Below the pieces are notes generated by a model. It saw nothing but the letters and a program-made list of their open reading frames with translations. It searched no databases and was not told the origin of the DNA. Shown here one piece after another: positions 1 through 8,760 of a DNA stretch of 64,000 nt. The position numbers and the translations under genes were made by a program. This DNA comes from an uncultured Campylobacter sp. Its GTDB lineage: Bacteria > Campylobacterota > Campylobacteria > Campylobacterales > Campylobacteraceae. The stretch's first letter is position 1, and each line of letters starts with the position of its first letter. The stretch spans positions 1 through 64,000 of the forward strand of contig NZ_CAURPW010000006.1 of assembly GCF_963526985.1 (NCBI RefSeq), written 5' to 3'.

Positions 1-148
1 GCACGCTGTCGTATTTGAGCAGATAGCGCGTCATGTCGCGCGTCGCCGTGTCGTTAATAGCGACAAGCTCAACGCCCTTTCGCTCTAAAATAATACGAGC
101 AGCGCACCTGCCGATACGTCCAAAACCGTTGATCGCGATTTTTACCAT
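1..148 (-). CDS. gap: Glyceraldehyde-3-phosphate dehydrogenase, N-terminal part
   Basis: The reverse strand begins MVKIAINGFGRIGR at 148, the dinucleotide-binding motif of GAPDH (NGFGRIGR), and continues through an AINDT-type segment. The enzyme oxidises glyceraldehyde-3-phosphate to 1,3-bisphosphoglycerate with NAD(P)+ in glycolysis/gluconeogenesis. Only about 49 codons are present; the rest lies before base 1. It diverges from nadD, as gapA does in C. jejuni. An AAGGAG-type ribosome site precedes the ATG. Confidence 0.93.
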   Translation of the reverse strand, partial: MVKIAINGFGRIGRCAARIILERKGVELVAINDTATRDMTRYLLKYDSV

Positions 149-461
149 GTTTAGCTCCTTGTGCTGGATTTTCCGGTCGCTTTAGAGCGCGCGGAAAGGT
201 TATTTTCATGCTTTTAGCTTTTTGCGCGTTAAATTTACCCGCCTCTACTCGTCGCTAAGCACGTAAATTTAAGCCGCCCCAAAGCCCGCCTTTGCAAATT
301 TGACCCTGCACGGACGCCAAAAGCAAGCCCGTCAAAGCCTAAAAATCCCCAAATTTTACAAAATCTCCATTTAATTTGCGCTTTATCGGCGATTTTTTTG
401 ATTTTCAACCGAAATTCACTTCAAATTCGATAAACTGCACCGAAATTTTAAAGGCAAATTT
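149..461. other. Divergent intergenic region between gap and nadD
   Basis: About 310 bases with no convincing reading frame. It must hold the promoters of both divergent genes. It is rich in AAATTT words. I could not fix a clear -10 box for either gene. Confidence 0.5.
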
Positions 462-1034
462 ATGAAAATCGCGCTTTTCGGCGGTAGTTTCGACCCGCCT
501 CATCTCGGGCACGACGCCGTCATCAAAGCCGCGCTAGAGCAGCTAGACGCGGATAAGCTCATCATCATGCCGACCTTTATCAGCCCGTTTAAGAGCGAGT
601 TTTCGGCCCCGCCGCTACTTCGGCTAAAGTGGGCGAACGAGGCTTGGGGCGCGCTGCATAAGGTCTGCGTGAGCGACTACGAGATCGCGCAAAATCGCCC
701 CGTGCCGACGATAGAGAGCGTGCGGCATATGCGGCAAATTTACGCTGTGAGCGAGCTTTATCTCATCATCGGCGCCGATCACCTAGCCAGCCTAGATAAA
801 TGGCACGAGATAGACGAGCTCTTTAGGCTCGCGACTTTCGTCATAGCTAGCCGCGGCGACGTAGCCGTGCCTGAAAATTTTAAAATTTTAAACATAAACG
901 CGCCCGTTTCGTCCTCGCAAATCAGGCAAAATTTGGACAAAAACCTGATGATACCGTGTATAGCGGACGAGGCGGCGAAATTTTATCAAGGAAAAACATG
1001 CAAGAAAGAATCGAACGAATCATCAAAATCCTAG
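462..1034 (+). CDS. nadD: Nicotinate-nucleotide adenylyltransferase
   Basis: This 190-residue protein starts MKIALFGGSFDPPHLGH, the nucleotidyltransferase signature (GGSFDPPHxGH) of NadD. It adenylates nicotinate mononucleotide to deamido-NAD in NAD synthesis. The later VSSSQIRQNL stretch matches the conserved SSTxIR-type ATP-binding segment (SSSQIR here). Its 3' end overlaps rsfS by 37 bases, so the two are probably translated from one message. The gap/nadD/rsfS order is the one known in C. jejuni. Length is normal for the family. Confidence 0.95.
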   Translation: MKIALFGGSFDPPHLGHDAVIKAALEQLDADKLIIMPTFISPFKSEFSAPPLLRLKWANEAWGALHKVCVSDYEIAQNRPVPTIESVRHMRQIYAVSELYLIIGADHLASLDKWHEIDELFRLATFVIASRGDVAVPENFKILNINAPVSSSQIRQNLDKNLMIPCIADEAAKFYQGKTCKKESNESSKS

Positions 1035-1324
1035 ACGCCAAAAAGGCCGAAGCCATCGAAGCTATCGACATGAGCGGGCGCGAATACATAGCAAAATGCG
1101 TCATCATCGCCACCACGATGGGCGAGCGCCACGCCTACTCGCTAACCGACGACCTAAAAGAGGGGCTAAAGGACGAAGGCGAGCAATTTTTAGGCATCGA
1201 AAGCTCCGGCGACTGGGTCGTAATCGATCTTGGCGACATACTCATCCACCTCATGAGTGCGCAGTACCGTGTTAAATACAACATCGAAGAGTTTTTAAGC
1301 AAGCTAAAAGAGGCGAAAGCCTAA
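998..1324 (+). CDS. rsfS: Ribosomal silencing factor RsfS
   Basis: This 108-residue protein belongs to the RsfS/Iojap family, which binds ribosomal protein L14 and blocks subunit joining under starvation. Family features are the AEAIEAIDMSGREYIAKCVI segment, the GDWVVIDLGDILIHLM segment and a Y-rich C-terminal helix. The frame is open from 956, but the ATG at 998 has an AAGGA site at about 987-991 and gives the usual family N-terminus, so 998 is chosen. It overlaps the end of nadD. Confidence 0.93.
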   Translation: MQERIERIIKILDAKKAEAIEAIDMSGREYIAKCVIIATTMGERHAYSLTDDLKEGLKDEGEQFLGIESSGDWVVIDLGDILIHLMSAQYRVKYNIEEFLSKLKEAKA

Positions 1325-2044
1325 GCCAAATTTAGCTCGCCGCACGGATAGCGTCAAATTTGCCAAAACGCAAAGCGGACGGCAAATTTGACCGAAGTCG
1401 CGACCACTGCAAACGGCAAATTTGCTTGATCTCGCAAGGCTACACGCTTGATTATTTGAGCCAAAAGCCGATGCACAGGCTTTTCTCCTTATTTAAATTT
1501 GACCGGTTTTAGGAAGCTATTTTTGGACGCAATTTCGCTGGGTGGCTCCGGCCAGCAGTGAGTGCGAAGCCAGCAAATTTAATCCACGGAACAAAAAATG
1601 GAACTAAAAATTTACGCTAAATTTTTCCCGTGCTAAAAAATCAAAAATTATCTTGCAAAATTTGACTTTGAGACCGACGATCAAGAAGGAAAGTTTGCGG
1701 TCAAATTTGGCTTCCCAAGCAGGTAAAAAGGCGGGATGCGCGACCTAAATTTCGCCCAAGAATTTGGTAAAAAGCGGATAGCAAGCGGGGACCGTAAAGC
1801 ACTAATTAGACTCGTTTGACCGCGCTTTGGTTTTACAAAAACGGGCAAAAAGAGGCTAAATTTGAACTTTTTAATACGCAGACAACCGATTTTTGCACGC
1901 TACGGTCAAGGCGGTTTTAGCGCCGAAATTTAAAAGCCGGCTACCGCGAATTTTTCCTGTTTTTTAGCGATTGTTTTATAAATTAAAAGCCTGCCTTAAA
2001 TCTATTTTTTATATAATCGATCAAAGTCAAGATAAAGGATGCTT
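1325..2044. other. Gene-free region with one promoter
   Basis: About 700 bases without a supported gene. It carries many AAATTT and GGCAAATTT words. Apart from the promoter near 2012 I see no coding remnant or strong hairpin. Confidence 0.5.
2004..2017 (+). promoter_or_regulatory. Sigma70 promoter for the secreted hydrolase
   Basis: A run of T followed by a perfect TATAAT at 2012-2017 fits the Campylobacter sigma70 pattern, where a T-rich stretch replaces the -35 box. It lies 27 bases before the ATG at 2045. Confidence 0.7.
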
Positions 2045-2872
2045 ATGTTTGGAAAAACTTTTGTTTTATTGATTGCGCTCTTTGCGGCGCATTTGTTTGC
2101 GGGCGACGCGTACTCACACACGAGCGAGTCAGCCAGAAAGGGCATAGCGCAGGCTCAGATCGCGCTTCCAAAAAACGTCACGGGCGGCGATATTTACGTC
2201 GGACTTTTTAAAGACGCCCCAAAGACGCAGGCCAAAGCGCCGGTCGTAGTTTTCCTACACGGCTCATCCGGTATCAACAACAAAATAGGCCTTGACAAAT
2301 GGCAAGAGTGGCTAGCAAAAGAGGGCATAGCAAGCTTTATGTTTGATAGTATGGCTCTGGAAAACAGGATAACGTACAAATCTCCGGCAGATAAGGAAAT
2401 TTATGAAAAGGTCCATTCGCTGCGCTCTAGCGAAATCAAAGTCGCCCTGAATGCGCTAAGAAACACGGAATGGGCGGATACGAGCAAGCTGTTTTTAGCC
2501 GGCACCAGCGAAGGCGCGGTGGCTGTAGCCAGATACGAGGGCAAGGACTTTTTGGGCAAGATTATAAACTCTTGGTCGTGCGAGGAGAATTACTTTGTAA
2601 AAGAGCACAAAACGGCGCTTAGCAATACGCCAGTTTTAAATTTAGTAAGCGATCAGGATAAATATTTTTCTCAAAAAAATAGCTATCTAGGCAACGAAAA
2701 CGCCACCGGAAACTGCGCCGTAGCCTATGGCGACAAGAAAAACGCGATAGTTTTACTCTTGCCCAATGCTCCGCACACGCTCATAAATTTGCCGGCCGCG
2801 CGCTTTGCGACCGTTTCTTTTATCAAAAGCATACTTGGAGGCACGCTTGACGCCGATACGATCGGCAAGTAA
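2045..2872 (+). CDS. Secreted alpha/beta hydrolase (dienelactone-hydrolase type)
   Basis: This protein of about 275 residues has a signal peptide (lysine, then a hydrophobic stretch ending HLFAGDA), so it should be exported to the periplasm. The VVVFLHGSSG oxyanion-hole segment, the GTSEG nucleophile elbow, VSDQDKYF and the late NAPHTL together suggest a Ser-Asp-His triad. The substrate is unknown. ATG codons occur at 2039 and 2045. The AAAGG site at 2034-2038 touches the first and is well spaced for the second, so 2045 is preferred. It is monocistronic, with its own promoter. Confidence 0.8.
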   Translation: MFGKTFVLLIALFAAHLFAGDAYSHTSESARKGIAQAQIALPKNVTGGDIYVGLFKDAPKTQAKAPVVVFLHGSSGINNKIGLDKWQEWLAKEGIASFMFDSMALENRITYKSPADKEIYEKVHSLRSSEIKVALNALRNTEWADTSKLFLAGTSEGAVAVARYEGKDFLGKIINSWSCEENYFVKEHKTALSNTPVLNLVSDQDKYFSQKNSYLGNENATGNCAVAYGDKKNAIVLLLPNAPHTLINLPAARFATVSFIKSILGGTLDADTIGK

Positions 2873-3184
2873 CGACTGATAATTTTGCGGCGATGAGATT
2901 CATAAATTTTGTCGCCGCGCTGCTTTTTGGCGCTACATCTTTGTTTTAGAGGATCGTTTTGCGCCTTTATGTTTGATTTCGCCGCCTGTATTTTTGGCAT
3001 TTGCGTAGTTTTTTGTTCGCGCGCTTTTTACCGACGCGTAAATTTGAGCCGAATTTTAGCGGTCTCGCGGCAAAAATACTTCGCTTTTGATAAATTTGTT
3101 AAATCTTAGCTCCGCATTTTACTCGTCAAGACCGGCATTTTAAAAACGATAAAATTTGAGCTGTCATATCGCGTGCCGTAAAAT
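2873..3184. other. Convergent intergenic region
   Basis: About 310 bases between two convergent genes. A 66-codon open frame at 2909-3109 has no family features or good ribosome site and is not called. No clear terminator was found. Confidence 0.4.
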
Positions 3185-4465
3185 TTACCACCGATAAATT
3201 TTATCCTCGTAAGCAATCAGTCTAAATTCCTCTTTGTGGTTGCCGTTGCCGATCGTGTGGCTGTCTTGGCCCGCACCTAGGCGTAGCTTATGCAGCCTGC
3301 CGCCGTATGTGCCCACAAATAGCACGTCCCCGTCCTCGCTTAACGCCATAGACTTTATCGTGCCGCCCAGATAGTGGCGCCAAATTTTATGCCCGTCCTT
3401 GCCGACTGCTCTGATGTAGCCGTATGCATCGCCCAGGATGTAAAAGTCCTGCGTCGCTACGCCCGCGTATACGCGCATCTCGTCGTCTACTAGCGTAAAA
3501 TCCCTATCGCGATGTATCTGCGCTCCGCGCTTTAGCGCCGCCCTATCCACGCCGATCGTAACGCCGTTGTAAAAGTGGCAGGAGTTTGTGATGAGCTGCG
3601 TATCGTCCGCGCTAAAGAGGCAAAAGTGCGGATAGGAGCTTTGCGGATATATCTCGCCCAGCATTTCGCCTTGCGCGTTTGTTACAAAATGCCCCTCGTC
3701 TTGATCGCCCAGCGCGATTAGCTCGTTGTCGTTTGATAAAGCGGCGTTTGCCATAGCGATATAAGCATACTCCTTGCGGACGGGATGGATGAGTTTTGCG
3801 CCGCCGTCCCAAACCAAAAATATCCCGTCGCAAGAAACCAAAAGCGCCTTACTGCCGTCGTTAAACGGCAAAATCTCGACGTCCTCGTAGCTTATCGTCG
3901 CTTCGCAGTTAAATTTCGCGATAGTCTCGCCGCCGCCCTTGCCGTCGTAGCCTTTTATGAGCTCGACCTCGCCTCTCCTAAGCAGGGCGTAAATTTCGTT
4001 TCGCTTTGACTTACCCACGGCGATGACGTCCTTTGCGATAACGCTAACGCGCTCGCCTTCTAGCAGATACAGCGTTTTGTGCCAGCCTTCAGACTCGCTC
4101 TGCAAGACGACAAAAATGGCGTTCTCGCCCCGCAAAGAACAAATTTGATCGACGACCCCCAGCTTGTCTTCTATCTTATCCTTCTCATCAGCATCGTCCG
4201 CTTCGTCCTCGCGCTCCTCAAAGATGACGTTTGAGGGCGGAAAATCGGCTCTAAACTTCTCCGTTTCGCCCCGCTCGTTGGCTTCTTTTAGCAGCGCAAA
4301 AACCGCCTCGCCCAGATGCGCGCGCTCATCTACGGGCTCCTCGCCTTTATACGCATCCCAGCCGTGCGCCTCGGCAAAGGCCACCATATCGTTTACCTCT
4401 TTGGCGTATTTCTCGCCCTTTTCGTTCCATTCCTTTTTAAGAGCTTCGCGTTCTTGATTTTGCAT
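3185..4465 (-). CDS. Beta-propeller-like protein of unknown function
   Basis: This 426-residue protein lacks a signal peptide and so is probably cytoplasmic. Residues 1-100 are charged and helical. From about residue 105 on it shows repeated short strands with patterns such as DGIFLVWDGG, ALSNDNELIALG and ALSEDGDVLFVGTYGGRLHKL, which look like WD40/PQQ-type blades. I recognise no catalytic residues, and the family is not identified beyond the fold guess. It stands alone, and a poly-G tract lies about 110 bases upstream of its start. Confidence 0.75.
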   Translation of the reverse strand: MQNQEREALKKEWNEKGEKYAKEVNDMVAFAEAHGWDAYKGEEPVDERAHLGEAVFALLKEANERGETEKFRADFPPSNVIFEEREDEADDADEKDKIEDKLGVVDQICSLRGENAIFVVLQSESEGWHKTLYLLEGERVSVIAKDVIAVGKSKRNEIYALLRRGEVELIKGYDGKGGGETIAKFNCEATISYEDVEILPFNDGSKALLVSCDGIFLVWDGGAKLIHPVRKEYAYIAMANAALSNDNELIALGDQDEGHFVTNAQGEMLGEIYPQSSYPHFCLFSADDTQLITNSCHFYNGVTIGVDRAALKRGAQIHRDRDFTLVDDEMRVYAGVATQDFYILGDAYGYIRAVGKDGHKIWRHYLGGTIKSMALSEDGDVLFVGTYGGRLHKLRLGAGQDSHTIGNGNHKEEFRLIAYEDKIYRW

Positions 4466-4562
4466 CGATTTCCTTTGGATTTTATTTGCCGCGACTACCG
4501 CGCCGCTTGGAGATTTTATCAGGTCGGTTTAAATTTAAGGCTAAATTTGCTACCTTCAAACG

Positions 4563-4585
4563 CTTTTTTTTGGGGTGGGGGGGGG
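4563..4585 (+). repeat. T8-G4-T-G9 homopolymeric tract
   Basis: Eight T residues, four G, one T and nine G in a row. G tracts of eight or more slip readily in Campylobacter and often cause phase variation. This one is intergenic, about 110 bases upstream of the minus-strand propeller gene, so it could only act on transcription or translation start. Confidence 0.8.
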
Positions 4586-4921
4586 TAAAATTTACCCAAA
4601 AGCGCTCTTTTGACAAAGCCGATTTAAAAGCGGTAAATTTAAAAAAGCTCGGCAAAAAGACCTCGTGAATTTGCACAATGAGGCGGTAAATTAAGACGGC
4701 AAAATTTAGCAAGTTTAAAAGCTTAAATTTATACCGCCAAAACGCGCGCCCCCTGTCAAACTGTCAAAGCTCATCCGCTAAGCCTTAAAACTCGCTAAAT
4801 TTAGGGAGCAAATCAGGATTTAGCCTAGTTTTTGCTAAAGCCTCGGCTACCCGCGCGGCATCCTCGCGCGCTAGTCGCAAACGCAGCTACTGCGCCCTCC
4901 TCGCCCCGTCCGTATCGATCA

Positions 4922-4943
4922 GGCGGTGGCCTAGGCCACCGCC
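4922..4943. repeat. Perfect 22-bp palindrome
   Basis: An 11+11 perfect inverted repeat with no loop, centred on CCTAGG, lies at the 3' end of the Tat-gene remnant. It has no T run, so it is not a standard terminator. It could be a protein-binding site or a chance structure. Confidence 0.75.
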
Positions 4944-5194
4944 AGCGCGTTTTGATCCTTTGAGCCGTCAAATTTATCTGCGCTGAGCCGGGTAATCGGC
5001 ATCAAAATTCTATTATTTAGCGTGAGATAGGGCGTCATGGCGGCAAGCTTTGCCGAGGTTTTTTAGCGTCTTAGCTACTGCGTCCGTTAAATTTGCCGCG
5101 CAGGTCTGGTTAGTCGCTTGGCAAATAAATTTAGCCCCGTAGCAAGCCCCACCGCGCAGGTCGCAGCACCCTTTATGAACTCTCTTCTTTTCAT
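4931..5194 (-). pseudogene. Decayed gene with twin-arginine (Tat) signal peptide
   Basis: From the ATG at 5194 the reverse strand reads MKRREFIKGAATCAVGLATG followed by LNLFAK, a textbook Tat leader (RRxFIK). It stops at 5087 after 35 residues. Other frames stay open just downstream, and at 5038-4931 a second piece reads LNNRILMPITRLSAD, faintly like the N-terminus of old-yellow-enzyme flavoproteins. Two frameshifts would be needed to join the pieces. The leader is clear; the identity of the passenger is a guess. Confidence 0.6.
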
Positions 5195-5397
5195 GTTCGC
5201 TCCGCTTTTGATTTATCGCTTGCTGCGCTTAAATTTACAAGCCGCGCGCCGAGCAAACCGCGCCGCATCCAAATTTACTCAAAAATTTTAATTCCGCCAA
5301 ACGACGCCCAAAAAGTCGCATTTAAATTTATCCAAATGCGGCCGAGTAGAAATTTCGCGCCCGCTAAACGCAACCCAAAAGAGCTAAAAAGTCAAAT

Positions 5398-6267
5398 TTA
5401 GATCTCAAACGCGCACGAGCTTGGCTGTCCGCCTTCAAATCCCTTTTTAAACCACGTCATGCGCTGCTTTGACGAGCCGTGCGTGAACGAGTCGGGCGTC
5501 ACGCGGCCTTGGTATTTTTTCTGCAGCGCGTCGTCGCCTATCGCGCTAGCGGCATTTAGCGCCTCCTCGATGTCGCCGTCTTCTAGCATCTTGTAGCGCC
5601 CCATGTAGTGCGCCCAGACGCCCGCATAGCAGTCGGCCTGAAGCTCGACCTTGACTTGCAAGGCGTTTTGCTCGATAGGGCTTTTGGCGCGCGATTTTAG
5701 CTCGTTTATTTTACCGAGCGTGCCTAGTAAATTTTGCACGTGATGTCCGACCTCGTGGGCGATCACGTAGGCCTGCGCGAAGTCGCCGGCGGCCTTGTAT
5801 TTGGCCTCTAGCTCGTCAAAAAAGCTAAGGTCGAGATAGACTTTTTTGTCCGCGGGGCAGTAAAAAGGCCCCGTCTGCGAGCTCGCCGTGCCGCACGCGC
5901 TAGAGACTGCGTCCCTAAAAAGCACCAAACTAGGCTCCTTGTACCGCGCGCCGCCCGCCTTAAACACCCTGCTCCACACGTCCTCGGTCTGCGCCAGCAC
6001 GGCTGAAACGAAGGCGACTTTTTCTTTCTCCTGCGGGCTATCTAGCGCCGCTCTTTGACCGCCGGTACCGCCGCCCTCAAGCAGCGCGAGAGGATTAAAG
6101 CCCATAAAATACGCCACTGCGCCGATAACCAAAACCACGCGGCCGATGTTTGAGCCCAGTAAAAATCTGATAATCGGTATGAGCGCGCCCAGCGAGCCCA
6201 TGCTGTTTACGCTGTTTTGCCGTCTATCCTCGACGTTGTCGCTTCGTCTGCTGTCTTGCCATTTCAT
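5398..6267 (-). CDS. ypfJ: YpfJ-family neutral zinc metallopeptidase
   Basis: This 289-residue protein starts MKWQDSRRSDNVEDRR, typical of the YpfJ/KPN_02809 family. One transmembrane helix follows at about residues 37-57, and the zinc motif HEVGHH comes later, with the family's QADCYAGVW and FTHGSSKQR segments. It is probably anchored in the inner membrane with its protease domain in the periplasm. The natural substrate is unknown. It is complete and monocistronic. Confidence 0.9.
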   Translation of the reverse strand: MKWQDSRRSDNVEDRRQNSVNSMGSLGALIPIIRFLLGSNIGRVVLVIGAVAYFMGFNPLALLEGGGTGGQRAALDSPQEKEKVAFVSAVLAQTEDVWSRVFKAGGARYKEPSLVLFRDAVSSACGTASSQTGPFYCPADKKVYLDLSFFDELEAKYKAAGDFAQAYVIAHEVGHHVQNLLGTLGKINELKSRAKSPIEQNALQVKVELQADCYAGVWAHYMGRYKMLEDGDIEEALNAASAIGDDALQKKYQGRVTPDSFTHGSSKQRMTWFKKGFEGGQPSSCAFEI

Positions 6268-6488
6268 TTTTACTCTTTCATTTTGGATTTTGCGTTTAAA
6301 TTTAGCCGCAGGTTTGCGCTGTTTTTTGCCGCTTGGAGCTAAATTTTACGGCGCATTTTAGCGACTATTTATAAATTTATCGCTTTACTCCGCGGGCTAG
6401 TTTAAATTTGACGATAAAATTTGAGTTAAAACAAAGCAAAACGGCGCGATACAAAAAGCTAGCGCTAGCCAAATTTGGAGTTTTAAAT

Positions 6489-6836
6489 TTAAAATCTAGC
6501 CTTAAGCCCGTTCAAAATTCTCGCCGCCAAGATACCAAAAACTATACCGATGCCGTCCGCGACGATATCTAACAGGCTAAAATAGCGGCCCGGCACAAAC
6601 GACTGCGCTACTTCTATCTGGATGCCGTAAGCTAGCAAAATAGCGACCTTTGCGCCCAAATTTAACCTAGAAAAGCCAAAATGCAAAGTAATGTAAAGCG
6701 CGGCGAAAGCGATGAAATGATTTGCCTTGTCCCAGCTGTTTTCGATGAGTTTTATCTGCGCGGGCGTGAGGGCGAGATACTCTATCGCTATCAAAAATAT
6801 AAAGAAAAACGCGGCGGAAATTTTAGAAAGATTCAT
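6489..6836 (-). CDS. VanZ-like integral membrane protein
   Basis: This 115-residue protein has about four transmembrane helices. The VanZ-type pattern is visible: a DKANHFIAF segment in the first half and a later PGRYFSLLDIVADGIG segment. VanZ relatives are small inner-membrane proteins of unclear biochemical role; only the Enterococcus prototype is linked to teicoplanin resistance. It ends close to argS on the same strand but is probably transcribed as the last gene of that run. Confidence 0.85.
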   Translation of the reverse strand: MNLSKISAAFFFIFLIAIEYLALTPAQIKLIENSWDKANHFIAFAALYITLHFGFSRLNLGAKVAILLAYGIQIEVAQSFVPGRYFSLLDIVADGIGIVFGILAARILNGLKARF

Positions 6837-6904
6837 GGATTTTAATGGTTTGCGTTTAACTAGAAGCGCCGCTTAGCGCTTCTAAATTTATTCAAATTTG
6901 ACTC

Positions 6905-8491
6905 TTACATCTTGTCTTTTGCGGCGATGCCCATTAGCCCCAGAGCCGTTTTTATCGAGAGAGCGACGACGGCAAAAAGCTTTAAAAGCTCGTCTTCGTT
7001 TTCGCTGCCTACGACGCGATTTTCATTGTAAAATTTATGAAAATTCGCAGCCAGACTCTTTAGGTAGTCGCAAATTTTATTTACCGCGCGCGTGTTAAAA
7101 CTATCGACTAAAACATCGTTTAACGCAAGCGCCTCAAATAGCAAATTTTTGCCGTCCTCGTTCAAATTTGCAAATTTAACGCCAGCAACATCGGCGACGT
7201 TTTTGCCCGCTTTTGCGAAAATTTGATTAATCCTTGCGTGTGCATAGTTGATGTAAAATACCGGGTTTGAGCTGTCCTCGCGCTTTAGCTCGTCCACGTC
7301 AAACTCCAGGTGCGTGTCGCAGCGCTTGCTAAGAAACATAAATCTAAGCGCCTCATAGCCGATCTCCTCGACCACGTCGCTCATCAGCACGACGTTGCCC
7401 GCGCGCTTGCTCATCTTGTAGGCCTCGCCGTCTTTTAGCAGGCTCACCATCTGCGAAAGTATGATCTCGAGGCGATTTTCGTCGTACCCAAGCAGATGCA
7501 GCGCGGCCTTCATACGCGCGATATAGCCGTGATGATCAGCGCCCCAGATGTTGATGCAGCGATCAAATCCGCGCCTAAATTTATCGTCGTGATACACTAC
7601 GTCGCCGGCTAGATAGGTGCCGCGACCGTCTTCGCGCACGATGACGCGGTCTTTTTCGTCGCCGACTTCGCTTGATTTTAGCCAGATTTTACCCTCGCTC
7701 TCGTAGATGCCGCCCTCGTTTTTTAGGCGTTCTAGCGTGAGCGGAAGCTTGTCGTAGTAGCTCTTTTCGCTAGCCCAGTTCTCGATGAAAATTTGCGCGT
7801 CGGCCAAATTTTGCTTGATCAAAACGAGCACTTTATCCTTGCCAAACTCGGCCAGCTCGAGATTTCGACCCTCGTCGTAAAATATCTCTTTGCCGAATTT
7901 CTCTAGCGCTTCTTTTGCGATAGGCTCGATATAGTCGCCGCGGTAAAATTTCTCCGGATACGCCACGTTTTCGCCGAATAAATTTTCGCGCGCCCAAAGC
8001 GAAATGGACGTGCCTAGAAGCTCGATTTGATTGCCTGCGTCGTTGATGTAGTATTCGGTTGCGATATTTTCGCCGATGTGAAGCCCGACGCGAGCTAGCG
8101 TATCGCCGAAAACCGCACCCCTAACGTGCCCGATGTGAAGCGGACCGGTCGGGTTTGCGCTGACGTACTCGAGCAAAATTTTCTCGCCGCTAGTTGCGCC
8201 GCCTTTTGCAAACTCGCTCGGATTTGCAAGGCTAGCCGAGGCGAATTTATCCAAAAATGCAGGCTTTAGTTTAAAATTTATATATCCGTTTAGCGCCGTA
8301 GCCTCAAAAACTTCGCTATTTTCAAATTTAGAGGCTAGCTCGGCGGCTATGGCTACGGGGGATTTTTTGAGCTGTTTTGCTAGGCTAAAAGTAGGCATAG
8401 CGTAGTGCGCCAAGCCCTTATCTTTTGGCTTTTCCAGCGCAAAATCAAAATCGATAAATTTTTTTATTTCGGAAATTACTAATTCTTTCAA
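6905..8491 (-). CDS. argS: Arginyl-tRNA synthetase
   Basis: This 528-residue class I synthetase charges tRNA-Arg. It shows the HIGH-type motif (GPLHIGHVRGAVFGD, about residues 117-131), the KMSKRAGN motif (about residues 359-366) and an anticodon-binding helical C-terminus. The N-terminal domain is of the ArgS type. It lies 8 bases after tatA in the conserved fliR-acidic-gmk-tatA-argS order of C. jejuni. Length is normal for epsilon-group enzymes. Confidence 0.97.
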   Translation of the reverse strand: MKELVISEIKKFIDFDFALEKPKDKGLAHYAMPTFSLAKQLKKSPVAIAAELASKFENSEVFEATALNGYINFKLKPAFLDKFASASLANPSEFAKGGATSGEKILLEYVSANPTGPLHIGHVRGAVFGDTLARVGLHIGENIATEYYINDAGNQIELLGTSISLWARENLFGENVAYPEKFYRGDYIEPIAKEALEKFGKEIFYDEGRNLELAEFGKDKVLVLIKQNLADAQIFIENWASEKSYYDKLPLTLERLKNEGGIYESEGKIWLKSSEVGDEKDRVIVREDGRGTYLAGDVVYHDDKFRRGFDRCINIWGADHHGYIARMKAALHLLGYDENRLEIILSQMVSLLKDGEAYKMSKRAGNVVLMSDVVEEIGYEALRFMFLSKRCDTHLEFDVDELKREDSSNPVFYINYAHARINQIFAKAGKNVADVAGVKFANLNEDGKNLLFEALALNDVLVDSFNTRAVNKICDYLKSLAANFHKFYNENRVVGSENEDELLKLFAVVALSIKTALGLMGIAAKDKM

Positions 8492-8499
8492 TGCTTCGC

Positions 8500-8721
8500 C
8501 TATGCAGTTTTTACCGTCTCGTCAGCCTTGGTTTCGCTTTGGCTAGCCTGTTTTTCCTCTACTTTTTGCGTTTCTGGCTTATCTTCGGATTCCATTTCTG
8601 ATTTAAACGTCTTTATGCCTTTGCCTAAACCTTTTGCCAGTTCCGGTATCTTTTTAGCCCCGAAAAGCAAGACGATAATCGCCAAAACAACCAGCCAATG
8701 ACCCATACTCATCGAACCCAT
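8500..8721 (-). CDS. tatA: Sec-independent translocase TatA/TatE subunit
   Basis: This 73-residue protein has a short N-terminal membrane helix (HWLVVLAIIVLLFGAKKIP), then the FGAKKIPELAKGLGKGIKTF amphipathic helix and a charged tail. This is the TatA plan: it forms the protein-conducting part of the twin-arginine export system with TatBC. The start has an AAAGGAG site. It sits between gmk and argS, as in C. jejuni. Confidence 0.95.
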   Translation of the reverse strand: MGSMSMGHWLVVLAIIVLLFGAKKIPELAKGLGKGIKTFKSEMESEDKPETQKVEEKQASQSETKADETVKTA

Positions 8722-8760
8722 TTTTTCTCCTTTATTTTTCGTGATATTATCATAAATTTA

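Larger units (their letters stand above)
4466..5397. other. Long region with gene remnants, a G tract and a palindrome
   Basis: About 930 bases without an intact gene. It holds a G9 tract (4577-4585), a perfect 22-bp palindrome (4922-4943) and minus-strand remnants of a Tat-leader protein (4931-5194), each listed separately. The open frames across the G tract on either strand have no family features. Confidence 0.55.

Noticed and set aside
2909..3109. 66-codon frame with hydrophobic start
   Set aside because: No ribosome site, no family pattern, and it runs through AAATTT words typical of spacers.
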